Below are positions 7,908 to 16,095 of a stretch of 64,000 bases of DNA, in pieces; within the stretch, counting starts at the first letter, position 1, and each line of letters opens with the position of its first letter. The stretch is taken from contig NZ_JACMTR010000002.1 in NCBI RefSeq assembly GCF_014267175.1, positions 3,559,501-3,623,500 on the forward strand. The letters are read 5' to 3'. A program made the position numbers and the translations under genes. The DNA comes from Pseudonocardia sp. C8 (lineage in GTDB: Bacteria > Actinomycetota > Actinomycetes > Mycobacteriales > Pseudonocardiaceae). Under the pieces are notes generated by a model. It was not told where the DNA came from. It searched no databases and saw nothing but the letters and a program-made list of their open reading frames with translations.

Positions 7908-8963
7908 GTGCCCACGACGACCCAGCCGGAGTGGTTGCCCCCCAGCCTCGTCGACCTCGACGCCCTGGTGCGGTGGGGCCGCGACGCCGGGCTGCCCGAG
8001 GGGCCGGTGACCGGTGTCGCGCGGATCGGTGGCGGCACCCAGAACGTCGTGCTGCGCCTGACCTGGGCAGGCCGTGACCTCGTCCTGCGCCGCCCGCCGG
8101 AGCACCCGCGGCCGGGCAGCGACCGGACGCTGCGCCGCGAGATGCAGGTGCTGTCCGCGCTGGCCGGCACCGGCGTCGCGCACCCGGCGTTCGTGGCCGG
8201 ATGCACCGATCCCGCTGTCCTGGGCTGCGTGTTCTACCTGATGGAGGCCGTCGACGGCGACAACCCCGGTGACGGTCTCGGACCCCTCTACACCGGCGAC
8301 CCGGCGGCCCGGCACGCCGCCGCGCTGGACACGGCAGCGGCGCTGGCGCGGCTCGCCGCCGTCGACCACGAGGCGGTGGGGCTCGGCGACCTGGGCCGTC
8401 CCGAGGGCTTCCTCGCGCGGCAGGTGCCCCGGTGGCTGGACCACCTGGCCTCCTACGACGAGGTCCCCGGGTACCGCGGGCAGCGGCTCCCGCACGTGGA
8501 CGTGCTCGCGGCGTGGCTGGAGGAGCACCGCCCGCCGCCGGCCCGGCCCGGCCTGGTGCACGGCGACTACCACCTCAACAACGTGCTGTTCGACCGCACG
8601 GCACCGCGGGTGGCGGCCATCGTGGACTGGGAGATGTGCACGGTCGGTGATCCCCTGCTCGACCTCGGCTGGCTGCTGGTGACGTGGCCGGACGACGGGC
8701 CCGACCCCGTCGCCGGTGGGCCGCTCGCCCGGCTCGGCGGCCTGCCGTCCCGCGACGAGCTCGTCGCCGCCTACGCCCGGCACGGCGACCGGGACGTCTC
8801 GGCCGTCGACTGGTACACGGTGCTGGCCGGGTTCAAGTTCGCGATCGTGGTCGAGGGGACCTACGTGCGGTCCCTGACCGGGCAGGCCGCCCCCGAGACC
8901 GGGCTGCGGCTGCACCGTGCCGCGGTCGACCGGCTCGAACACGTCGCCGCGCTCGCCCGCTGA
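7908..8963 (+). CDS. Phosphotransferase (APH-fold) family protein, ACAD10-N-terminal-like
   Basis: A 351-residue kinase-fold protein of the aminoglycoside phosphotransferase (APH) superfamily. The Brenner-type motif 'LVHGDYHLNNVLF' (about residues 216-228) and the metal-binding 'IVDWEMCTVGDPLLDLGW' are intact, with an N-terminal 'RIGGGTQNVVLRL' nucleotide loop. In actinobacteria this subgroup usually lies beside acyl-CoA dehydrogenases and resembles the kinase part of ACAD10/11, which acts on hydroxyacyl-CoAs. The acyl-CoA genes around it fit that role better than drug resistance. GTG start, no obvious Shine-Dalgarno. A LysR gene follows 20 bp downstream. Confidence 0.82.
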   Translation: MPTTTQPEWLPPSLVDLDALVRWGRDAGLPEGPVTGVARIGGGTQNVVLRLTWAGRDLVLRRPPEHPRPGSDRTLRREMQVLSALAGTGVAHPAFVAGCTDPAVLGCVFYLMEAVDGDNPGDGLGPLYTGDPAARHAAALDTAAALARLAAVDHEAVGLGDLGRPEGFLARQVPRWLDHLASYDEVPGYRGQRLPHVDVLAAWLEEHRPPPARPGLVHGDYHLNNVLFDRTAPRVAAIVDWEMCTVGDPLLDLGWLLVTWPDDGPDPVAGGPLARLGGLPSRDELVAAYARHGDRDVSAVDWYTVLAGFKFAIVVEGTYVRSLTGQAAPETGLRLHRAAVDRLEHVAALAR

Positions 8964-8983
8964 CGCCGGTTAGGGTTCACCCG

Positions 8984-9859
8984 GTGGACCTCAGGCTGGT
9001 GGAGTACTTCGTGGCGGTGATCGACCACGGGGGGATCACCCGCGCCGCCCACGCGCTCTACATCTCCCAGCCGTCGCTGTCCGCCGCCATCCGCAGCCTC
9101 GAGAACGAGCTGGGAGTGCCGCTGTTCGACCGGGGCAGCCGCCGGCTCCGGCTCACCCCGGCCGGGGCCGCGTTCCAGGAACCGGCGCGCCGGGTGCTGC
9201 GCGAGGCGGCACAGGCGCGCGCCAAGGTCGGCGCGGTCCGCGATCTACGGGCGGGACGCCTCCACGTGGCCGCCATGGCTGCGCTGTCCGTCGATCCCCT
9301 GCCCGGTCTCGTCCACGAGCTGCGGCTGACGCACCCGGGGGTCCAGGTCCACGTCACCGACCCCGGCAGCCCGGCGGGCGTCGTGGCCGAGGTCCGCCAG
9401 GGGCGGGCCGAGCTCGGCCTGACGTCGCTGCCGGCCAGGGCCGACGCGCTGGCGACCGAGCACCTGTGGACCCAGCGGGTCGTGCTCGCCGCGACCCCGG
9501 AGCTGGCCCGCGACCTGCCCGACCCGTTCCCGCTCGAGCAGGCCCACACCCTCCCGCTCGTGCTCGAGGTGGGCGACCGGCTGACCGCGGTGATCGCGGA
9601 TCCGGAGCTCCGCGACGTGGTCGGTGCGGGCGCGATCCGGTGTGCCCACCGGCAGGCCATCTGGGAGCTGGTCATGCAGGGCGCCGGGGCCACCTTCCTT
9701 CCCGCGCAGCTCGCCCGGCGGGTCCTGCGCGGCGTGGAGCACCGGGCCACCGATCCCGAGGTGCTCCGCCGGATCGGGCTCGTGTACCGGCCCGGCGGGC
9801 TCTCACCCGCGGCGTCGGCGTTCCTCGAGGTCGCCCGCGCCACCGCCGCAGGCCCCTGA
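8984..9859 (+). CDS. LysR family transcriptional regulator
   Basis: A 291-residue LysR-type regulator. The winged helix-turn-helix is at residues 1-60 ('LRLVEYFVAVIDHGGITRAA', then 'ALYISQPSLSAAIRSLENEL'), followed by a periplasmic-binding-protein-like effector domain. I start it at the GTG at 8984, which aligns with normal LysR N-termini. It follows the APH-like gene in the same direction and converges on a second LysR gene, with a 57-bp overlap of coding ends. Its target is unknown; the operons at 7772 and 11609 are the nearest candidates. Confidence 0.88.
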   Translation: MDLRLVEYFVAVIDHGGITRAAHALYISQPSLSAAIRSLENELGVPLFDRGSRRLRLTPAGAAFQEPARRVLREAAQARAKVGAVRDLRAGRLHVAAMAALSVDPLPGLVHELRLTHPGVQVHVTDPGSPAGVVAEVRQGRAELGLTSLPARADALATEHLWTQRVVLAATPELARDLPDPFPLEQAHTLPLVLEVGDRLTAVIADPELRDVVGAGAIRCAHRQAIWELVMQGAGATFLPAQLARRVLRGVEHRATDPEVLRRIGLVYRPGGLSPAASAFLEVARATAAGP

Positions 9860-10765
9860 GCCGTTCCCGCCGGCGCGGGCGAGCGCGACGAAGGCCGCCG
9901 CGGCCGGCGACAGGCCGTCGTGGTCGAAGACCAGCCCGTACGGCCGGCTCAGGGGCGGCGTGAACGCGCGCACCTGCGCCCCCTGGGCCCTGGCCTCGCC
10001 GGCCAGCGACCGCTCGATGAAGGTTCCCCCCACCCCGGCGAGCGCGAACGCGAGCCGGGCCTCCCGGTTGTGCAGCACGGCGGCGGGTGGCCTGATCCGG
10101 CCGGCCGCCGCCATCGTCCGTTCGATCTCCCCGACGTGCGAGCCGCCGGGGGGCACGACCACCAGCGGGTCGTCCGGGATCTCGTCCCACCGGATCGGGT
10201 CGTGGTCCGGGATCGTGTGGTCCGCGGGGAAGGCCATCCAGTACTCCTGCGCGCCGAGCTCGAGCACACCGAGGTCCTGGTCGTCGGCCGGGTGGCCGGG
10301 CCGGGTGTCGACCAGCGGGAGGTGGGTGACCACGATCTCGCACCGGCCGCTGCGCAGCAGGGCCGCGATCGACGCCTCGTCGGACAGCTTGCCGATGCTG
10401 ATCGGGACCTTCGGGTAGCGCCTGCGGTACTCCGCCACCAGGGCGGGCAGCCTGCCGACCGCGAGCGCGGGGATCGCGAAGATGTCGAGCCTGCCCCGCA
10501 GCTGCCCCTCCCGGTCCCGGACCGCACCCTCGGCGGCGACGATGCCCCGCAGGATCCGCCGCGCCGGACCGACCAGGGCCTGCCCGGCCGAGGTGGGCAC
10601 CATGCCGCGGCCGATCCGGTGGAACAGCGGGGTCCCGAGCTCGCGCTCCAGGGCCCGGGTCGCCTGCGAGATGGTCGGCGCGGCGACCCCGAGCGCGGAC
10701 GCGGCGGCGCTGACGCTGTCGTGGTCGACGACCGCCAGGAAGTACCGCAGGTGGTGCACGTCCAC
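9803..10765 (-). CDS. LysR family transcriptional regulator
   Basis: A 320-residue LysR-type regulator with the standard N-terminal HTH ('HHLRYFLAVVDHDSVSAAAS', then 'ALGVAAPTISQATRALEREL') and an effector-binding domain ('LRGRLDIFAIPALAVGRLPA' onward). The C-terminal 20 residues are Gly/Arg-rich ('GGNGSGACGGGAGDLEERRR'), are encoded across the end of the convergent LysR gene and extend past the normal family end. The two LysR genes overlap tail to tail by 57 bp. It is probably the regulator of the leftward SDR / acyl-CoA synthetase / dehydrogenase cluster starting upstream, on position only. Confidence 0.88.
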   Translation of the reverse strand: MDVHHLRYFLAVVDHDSVSAAASALGVAAPTISQATRALERELGTPLFHRIGRGMVPTSAGQALVGPARRILRGIVAAEGAVRDREGQLRGRLDIFAIPALAVGRLPALVAEYRRRYPKVPISIGKLSDEASIAALLRSGRCEIVVTHLPLVDTRPGHPADDQDLGVLELGAQEYWMAFPADHTIPDHDPIRWDEIPDDPLVVVPPGGSHVGEIERTMAAAGRIRPPAAVLHNREARLAFALAGVGGTFIERSLAGEARAQGAQVRAFTPPLSRPYGLVFDHDGLSPAAAAFVALARAGGNGSGACGGGAGDLEERRRRG

Positions 10766-10844
10766 CGCGCCAGGCTACCCAGCGGATGCGGGCCGGCGGG
10801 CGCCGTCCGAACGGGTCGGCGCGGGTGTCCGCGCCGGGGTGGGC

Positions 10845-11609
10845 TCAGCGGGGTGCCATCCGGATGGCACCGTCGAGGCGGATCGTCTCGCCGTTCAGGT
10901 AGCCGTTCTCCAGGATCGTGGTGGCCAGCTGCGCGAACTCGTCGACGTGGCCGAGCCGTGCCGGGTGCGGCACGGTCGCCTCCAGCGAGGCCCGCACCTC
11001 CTCGGGCAGGCGCGCCAGCAGCGGGGTGTCCATGATGCCGGGCGCGACCGTGCACACGCGGATGTTCCGGCCGGCCAGGTCCCGGGCCGCGTTCAGCGTC
11101 ATCCCGACGACGCCGGCCTTCGCCGCGGTGTAGTTGATCTGTCCGATCTGGCCGTCGGTCGCGGCGACCGACGCGGTGAGGACGATCGCGCCGCGCTCGC
11201 CGTCCACGGCGTCGTGCCGGGCCATCCGGGCGGCCCCGAGGCGCAGGGCGTTGAACGAGCCGATCAGGTTGAGCCGGATCACGAACTCGAAGTCCTCGAG
11301 CGAGCCCGGGTTCCCGTCCCGGTCGAGGATGCGCATCCGCCGCCCGGCGCCGGCGCAGTGCACCAGCCCGCGCAGCCCGCCGCGGGCGTCCGCCGCGTCG
11401 AGCGCGGCGGCGAACTGGTCGGCGTCGGTCACGTCGGCCGGGGCGAACGACGCCTGCTCCCCGAGCTCGGCGGCGACCTGCTCGCCGCCGGAGCCGGGCA
11501 GGTCGACGATCGTGACCCGGCCGCCCTGCTTGACCAGCCGCCGGGCGGTGGCGAGACCGAGGCCGGAGGCGCCTCCGGTGACGGCGGTGGTGAGTCCTTC
11601 AAGGCGCAT
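10845..11609 (-). CDS. SDR family oxidoreductase (3-hydroxyacyl-CoA dehydrogenase type II-like)
   Basis: A 254-residue short-chain dehydrogenase. TGGASGLG (residues 11-18) binds NAD, 'VDLPGSGG' supplies the acidic residue that favours NAD over NADP, and the catalytic set is complete: Ser in 'VLTASVAATDG', Tyr and Lys in 'INYTAAKAG'. The layout resembles HSD17B10/FadB2-like 3-hydroxyacyl-CoA dehydrogenases, which would oxidise a beta-oxidation intermediate. The ATG at 11609 follows GAAAGGG. It lies downstream of the acyl-CoA synthetase and acyl-CoA dehydrogenase genes on the same strand, so together they could carry out activation, dehydrogenation and alcohol oxidation of one acid. Confidence 0.87.
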   Translation of the reverse strand: MRLEGLTTAVTGGASGLGLATARRLVKQGGRVTIVDLPGSGGEQVAAELGEQASFAPADVTDADQFAAALDAADARGGLRGLVHCAGAGRRMRILDRDGNPGSLEDFEFVIRLNLIGSFNALRLGAARMARHDAVDGERGAIVLTASVAATDGQIGQINYTAAKAGVVGMTLNAARDLAGRNIRVCTVAPGIMDTPLLARLPEEVRASLEATVPHPARLGHVDEFAQLATTILENGYLNGETIRLDGAIRMAPR

Positions 11610-11659
11610 CGCGGCCCTTTCGTGGTGCGGACGTGCGGCGGGGGCGGGTCGGGTGGCGC

Positions 11660-13375
11660 TCAGCCCGTCGGCTGCGCGTTCGCCTGCTCGCGCAGCTCGG
11701 TCTTGAGGATCTTCCCGGCGGCGGTGCTCGGCAGCCGGTCCACGAGGTGCACCGCACGGATCTTCTGGTACGGCAGCACCTGCGCGGCGACGTGGGCGAG
11801 CAGCTCGCCGGGGTCGGGCCGCCGTCCGGCGGCGGGCACGACGAACGCGACCGGCTCCTGGCCGACGGAGGGCACGTCCCGGCCGACGACCGCGGCGGCG
11901 TCGACGTCGGGATGGGTGACCAGGAGGTCCTCCAGCGCCCGCGGGTACACGTTGTATCCCTTGTAGATCAGCATGTCCTTCGCGCGGTCGCAGATGTACA
12001 GGAAGCCGTCCTCGTCGGCGTAGGCGATGTCGCCGGTCGCCAGCCAGCCGTCCACGAACTGCTCGGCCGTGGCCTCCGGCCGGTCGAGGTAGCCGTCGGT
12101 GACCTGGGGCCCGCTGACCCACAGCTGGCCGCGCTCGCCGGGCCCGGGCGGCGGGTCACCGGGCGCCAGGGCACGGATCTCGACGCGGGTGTCGAAGACC
12201 GGGAGCCCGACGCTGCCGGCCTTGCGCCGGGCACCGCGGGACACCGGTAGCGCCGAGACCAGGCAGGTGCTCTCGGTGAGCCCGTAGCCCTCGACGACGG
12301 TCGCCGCCGGGAAGATCCGCTCCAGCGCGTCCATGGTGGACGGGTCGATCGGCGCGGCCCCGGACGACACCACGCGCAGGGAGCTCAGGTCCCGGGTGGC
12401 GGCGTCCGGGCAGCCGGTCAGGGCGTGCCACATCGTCGGGCTGCCGGTGACGTAGGTGGCCCGTTCGCGCTCGATCAGCTCCAGCATCCGGGGTGCCGAG
12501 AACCGGCCGAGCAGCACCAGCGTGGTCCCGCAGGTGAGCAGGAAGTTGGAGTTGATCAATGCGTGGGCGTGGAACATCGGGGAGACCACGATCGTGACCG
12601 CGTCGCCGGGTGTCACCCCGGTGTCCGGTGCGTCCTCGAACGGTGTCAGCGTGCAGCCGCCGTCCGTGCCGCCGGTGATCGCGTGCGCGGCCCGCCAGCC
12701 GGTCATCTGGGCGACGTTCGCGATGACGTTGCGGTGCAGCACCCGCACCGCCTTCGGCACCCCGGTGGTGCCGCCGGTGTAGGCGAGGTGCGCGACGTCG
12801 TCGGGCCCGATCCCGGTCCGCGGCGCGGTCGCCGGGTGGCCGGCCACGAAGTCGGCCAGCGCGACCGTCCCGCCGTCGGGCCCGGCCGCGGACGCCGGCG
12901 CCGCCGCGGTGCCCGGCACCACCACCACGGTGTCGAGCCGGGTGCCCGCGCGCGCCTCCTGGAGCACGCCGACGTGGTCGGCGTGCGAGATCGCCGCCAC
13001 CGCGCCGGTCTCCTCGATCTGCGCGCGCAGGCCGGGCGCCGGCTGCAGCGGGTTGGTCGGCGAGACCACCGCACCGGCGAGCAGGATGCCGTAGTAGCAG
13101 GGCATGAACCACAGCGAGTTCGGCAGGTGCAGCACGACCACGTCCCGGTCGCGGACCCCGGCGGCCCGCAGCCCGTGCGCGACCGCGCAGGCCCGGGCGT
13201 GGAGCTCGGCGAACGTCAGGGTCTGCTCGCCGTCCCGCAGGGCCACGCGGTCGCCGTACGTCGCCGCGGTCGACGCGTGGAGCTCGCCGACGGTCACGCG
13301 GGGGTAGTCGAGGTGGCGGGGCAGGCCGTCGGGCCAGTACCCGCGCGTCGAGGTCGTCGCGCCGGTCACCCTCAC
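11660..13375 (-). CDS. Acyl-CoA synthetase (AMP-binding)
   Basis: A protein of about 571 residues of the adenylate-forming superfamily. The P-loop is 'YTGGTTGVPKAV', followed by 'VEGYGLTEST', the 'GDIAYADEDGFLYICDRAKD' hinge and 'IYKGYNVYP', and the C-terminal catalytic Lys in 'PSTAAGKILKTELRE'. It would make an acyl-CoA for the dehydrogenase encoded just upstream. Two in-frame GTG starts are possible: 13375, overlapping the dehydrogenase stop as GTGA, and 13369; I take the coupled one. It is the second ligase in the region and is not closely similar to the first, suggesting different substrates. Confidence 0.88.
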   Translation of the reverse strand: MRVTGATTSTRGYWPDGLPRHLDYPRVTVGELHASTAATYGDRVALRDGEQTLTFAELHARACAVAHGLRAAGVRDRDVVVLHLPNSLWFMPCYYGILLAGAVVSPTNPLQPAPGLRAQIEETGAVAAISHADHVGVLQEARAGTRLDTVVVVPGTAAAPASAAGPDGGTVALADFVAGHPATAPRTGIGPDDVAHLAYTGGTTGVPKAVRVLHRNVIANVAQMTGWRAAHAITGGTDGGCTLTPFEDAPDTGVTPGDAVTIVVSPMFHAHALINSNFLLTCGTTLVLLGRFSAPRMLELIERERATYVTGSPTMWHALTGCPDAATRDLSSLRVVSSGAAPIDPSTMDALERIFPAATVVEGYGLTESTCLVSALPVSRGARRKAGSVGLPVFDTRVEIRALAPGDPPPGPGERGQLWVSGPQVTDGYLDRPEATAEQFVDGWLATGDIAYADEDGFLYICDRAKDMLIYKGYNVYPRALEDLLVTHPDVDAAAVVGRDVPSVGQEPVAFVVPAAGRRPDPGELLAHVAAQVLPYQKIRAVHLVDRLPSTAAGKILKTELREQANAQPTG

Positions 13376-14523
13376 AGCCCCATCGACTTCGCGACGATCG
13401 TCTTCATGACCTCGCTGGTGCCGCCGTAGATCCGGCTGACCCGCGCGTCGGCGTAGAGCCGGGCGATCGGGTACTCGGTCATGTAGCCGTAGCCGCCGTG
13501 CAGCTGGAGGCACTTGTCGACGACCCGGGCCTGCATCTCGGTCATCCACAGCTTGACGCCGGCCGCGTCCGCCGGGGACAGCTCGTCCCGGTCGTGCGCC
13601 TCCAGGGCCTGGTCCAGCAGCGCCTGGCCGGCGCTCACGTCGACGGCGCACTCGGCCAGGACGAACTTGGTGTTCTGGAACTCGGCGACGGTCCGGCCGA
13701 ACACGGTGCGCTCGCCGGTGTACTCCCGGGCGAGGTCGACCGCGTGGGAGGCGGCGGACCAGGCGCCCACGGCGATGGTCAGCCGTTCCTGGGGCAGGTT
13801 GTGGCTGAGGTAGGAGAACGCGTGGCCCTCCTCGCCGAGCAGGTCCTCGGCCGGGACCCGCACGTCGTCGAAGGACAGCTCGCAGGTGTCCTGGGCCTTG
13901 AGGCCGATCTTGTCGAGGATCCGGCCCACCTGGTAGCCGGGCGAGCGGGTGTCCACGACCAGGATGCTGAGCCCGGTCCGGCGGTTCTCCGGTGACGGCG
14001 GCGAGGTCCGGGCCACGACGAGCACCCGGTCGGCGTTGTAGCCGCCGGTGATGAACGTCTTGCTGCCGTTGAGCACGTAGTGGTCGCCGTCGCGCCGGGC
14101 GGTCGTCGCGATGCCGGCCAGGTCCGACCCGGTGCCCGGCTCGGTCATCGCGATCGCGGTGAGGAGCTCCCCGGTGGCGAAGGACGGCAGCCAGCGTTGC
14201 CGCTGCTCCTCGGTGCAGTAGCGCAGGAGGTAGGGCAGCACGAGGTCCATGTGAACGCGGAGCGGGCCGAGGTTGATGTTCGCCCGGACCGACTCCTCGG
14301 TGACGATCGCGTTGAACTTGTACGACGCGACCCCGCCGCCGCCGTACTCCTCGGGGACCTGGATGCCGATGATCCCCAGCTCACCGGCGCGGGTGTAGAA
14401 GTCCCGGGGCGGGTGGCCGGCCTTCTCCCACTCCGGGAACTCCGGGGCGACGTCCTTGGAGAAGAAGCGGCGGACGGTGTCGCGGAAGGCCTCGTGGTCG
14501 TCGTCGAAGATGGTGCGCTTCAC
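13372..14523 (-). CDS. Acyl-CoA dehydrogenase
   Basis: A 383-residue FAD-dependent acyl-CoA dehydrogenase, normal family length. The N-terminal helical domain begins 'DDDHEAFRDTVRRFFSKDVA', the FAD-contact signature 'AIAMTEPGTGSDLAG' is clear, and the C-terminus ends 'YGGTSEVMKTIVAKSMGL'. The Glu that MCAD/SCAD use as base in Y-E-G-T is Gly here, so the base probably sits elsewhere, as in isovaleryl- or long-chain enzymes; I cannot place it with certainty. It introduces a double bond next to the thioester. It is co-transcribed with the ligase (4-bp overlap) and followed by the SDR. The MFS gene ends... upstream at 15877 on the same strand, 46 bp before this start. Confidence 0.9.
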   Translation of the reverse strand: MKRTIFDDDHEAFRDTVRRFFSKDVAPEFPEWEKAGHPPRDFYTRAGELGIIGIQVPEEYGGGGVASYKFNAIVTEESVRANINLGPLRVHMDLVLPYLLRYCTEEQRQRWLPSFATGELLTAIAMTEPGTGSDLAGIATTARRDGDHYVLNGSKTFITGGYNADRVLVVARTSPPSPENRRTGLSILVVDTRSPGYQVGRILDKIGLKAQDTCELSFDDVRVPAEDLLGEEGHAFSYLSHNLPQERLTIAVGAWSAASHAVDLAREYTGERTVFGRTVAEFQNTKFVLAECAVDVSAGQALLDQALEAHDRDELSPADAAGVKLWMTEMQARVVDKCLQLHGGYGYMTEYPIARLYADARVSRIYGGTSEVMKTIVAKSMGL

Positions 14524-14569
14524 GGGTGCTCGTGCTCCTGGGTCGGGTGGGCTCGTCGGGGACGGGAGG

Positions 14570-15877
14570 TCAGGACGCGGTCCCCATGAGGCGGGCCCGG
14601 TCGCGTTCCGGGTTGACCGTCAGCAGGGCGACGACGGCGCCGACGATCGCGACGACCCCGAAGACCTGGAACGCGGCGGCGTAGCCCTCGGCCGGGCCGG
14701 CGGCCGCGTCCACGATCAGGCCGGTGACGTAGGGCCCGACCAGGCCGCCGACCGACATGACGGCGAGGAACACGCCGAGGGTGCCGGCCAGCTGCCTGGG
14801 CGGGACGATCTCGGCGAGCCCCGCGTTGAACAGCGGGAAGATGCTGGCGCCGAACGCGTAGCCGACGGACACGACGGCCACCGCCACCCACGGCGTCCCG
14901 ATCATCGGCAGCAGGGTCATCGCGGCACCGCACACCAGCAGGCCGACCGCGGGCACGACACCGCGCACGATCCGCGAGGTCGCGCCGCGGCTGATCAGCC
15001 GGTCGCTCACCCCGGTGAGCAGGAACATCAGCACGAGGCTGGCGATGCTGGGGAACCCGAACATCGTGCCGGCCTGCACCCGGGTGTAGCCCAGGCCGAC
15101 CTCGAAGTACGACGGCAGCCAGGTGAGCACGACGGAGACCAGCGCGTACATGCCCAGCACCGCGAGGATGCCGCCGAGGAAGGTCGGGGCGGTGATCACC
15201 TTCACCCACGGCACGGTGGGCCCGCCGTCCTCGGCGGCCTGCGGGGACCGGTCCTCGCCGTGCGGGCCGGGCCGCCACGTCGGCAGCCAGACCACCAGCC
15301 ACACCAGGCCGGACAGCGCGAGCGCCACGAACGCGGCACGCCAGCCGTAGGAGGCCATCAGCAGCGCCAGCGCGGGCGCGATGACGATCTTCGCGATCGA
15401 GGCCGCCGCGGTGAGGCAGGCCGACGGGACCCCGCGCTTCTCACGGGGGTGCCAGGAGTAGGCCGCGGTGTGCAGCAGCGCCGACGACGGTCCCTCGAGC
15501 AGGCCGAGCAGCATCCGGCTGACCAGCAGGACAGAGAACGTGGCGGACACGACGACCGGCAGCATCGCCACCGACCAGCCGATGGCCAGCAGCGCCAGCG
15601 ACCACTTGAGCGTCATCCACCGGTCGAGCAGGCCGGCGAAGAACCCGCCGAGGGTGAACGTCAGGAAGAAGGCGCTGCCGACCAGGCCGATCTGGGAGGC
15701 GCTGAGCCCGAGCTCCTTGGCGAGCGGCTGGGCGGCGAGGCCCAGCACCGCCTTGTCCCCCCAGTTGACGATGTAGAGCAGGACCAGCAGCGTGGTGAAG
15801 CTCCACGCCGTGACCCGCGTCTTCCCGTCCGACGGGTCGACCGCCGGCGGGGCAGAACCGAGCTTGTTCACGGACAA
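14570..15877 (-). CDS. MFS transporter (organic anion type)
   Basis: A protein of about 435 residues with roughly twelve hydrophobic segments, typical of the major facilitator superfamily. 'GFFAGLLDRWMTLKWSLALL' is the loop 2-3 signature and 'SRMLLGLLEGPSSALLHTAA' resembles helix 4 of anion:cation symporters that import sugar acids or small organic acids. A TTG at 15877 follows GGAGGAGG by 6 nt and is my chosen start; a GTG at 15871 is the alternative, and longer in-frame extensions lack a ribosome site. It leads the leftward acyl-CoA operon, suggesting uptake of that operon's substrate, but it is also divergent from lutABC, so lactate uptake cannot be excluded. Confidence 0.86.
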   Translation of the reverse strand: MSVNKLGSAPPAVDPSDGKTRVTAWSFTTLLVLLYIVNWGDKAVLGLAAQPLAKELGLSASQIGLVGSAFFLTFTLGGFFAGLLDRWMTLKWSLALLAIGWSVAMLPVVVSATFSVLLVSRMLLGLLEGPSSALLHTAAYSWHPREKRGVPSACLTAAASIAKIVIAPALALLMASYGWRAAFVALALSGLVWLVVWLPTWRPGPHGEDRSPQAAEDGGPTVPWVKVITAPTFLGGILAVLGMYALVSVVLTWLPSYFEVGLGYTRVQAGTMFGFPSIASLVLMFLLTGVSDRLISRGATSRIVRGVVPAVGLLVCGAAMTLLPMIGTPWVAVAVVSVGYAFGASIFPLFNAGLAEIVPPRQLAGTLGVFLAVMSVGGLVGPYVTGLIVDAAAGPAEGYAAAFQVFGVVAIVGAVVALLTVNPERDRARLMGTAS

Positions 15878-15986
15878 CGTTGTCCTCCTCCACGTGGCCA
15901 CTCCGGGTCCGCCGGTCGGCCCCTGGTGGGTGCGCCGGGCGGTGGCCCGACTCACCATGCTGCTCGGGGCACCGGTCCGGCAAAGA

Positions 15987-16019
15987 CCGGTTGGGTAACC
16001 CACCCGTAGGCGATACCTA
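15987..16019 (+). promoter_or_regulatory. Probable lutABC promoter with overlapping palindrome
   Basis: A -35-like TTGGGT (15991-15996), a 17-nt spacer and a -10-like TACCTA (16014-16019) point toward lutA. An odd palindrome TGGGT-A-ACCCA (15992-16002), flanked by further matching CGG/CCG, covers the -35 box. That placement suits a repressor. No lactate regulator gene lies next to the operon. Confidence 0.45.
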
Positions 16020-16095
16020 TGACCGGTCCGGACCGGGCGCCCCGGCTACGGTGAGCGGGTCCCGACCCTCCGCCCACCACGTCTCCGGAGGCCCC

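Noticed and set aside
7773..8942. N-terminal extension of the LLM oxidoreductase at 6735
   Set aside because: The extension is antisense to the APH-fold gene at 7908, which has intact catalytic motifs. LLM family length is reached from the ATG at 7772.
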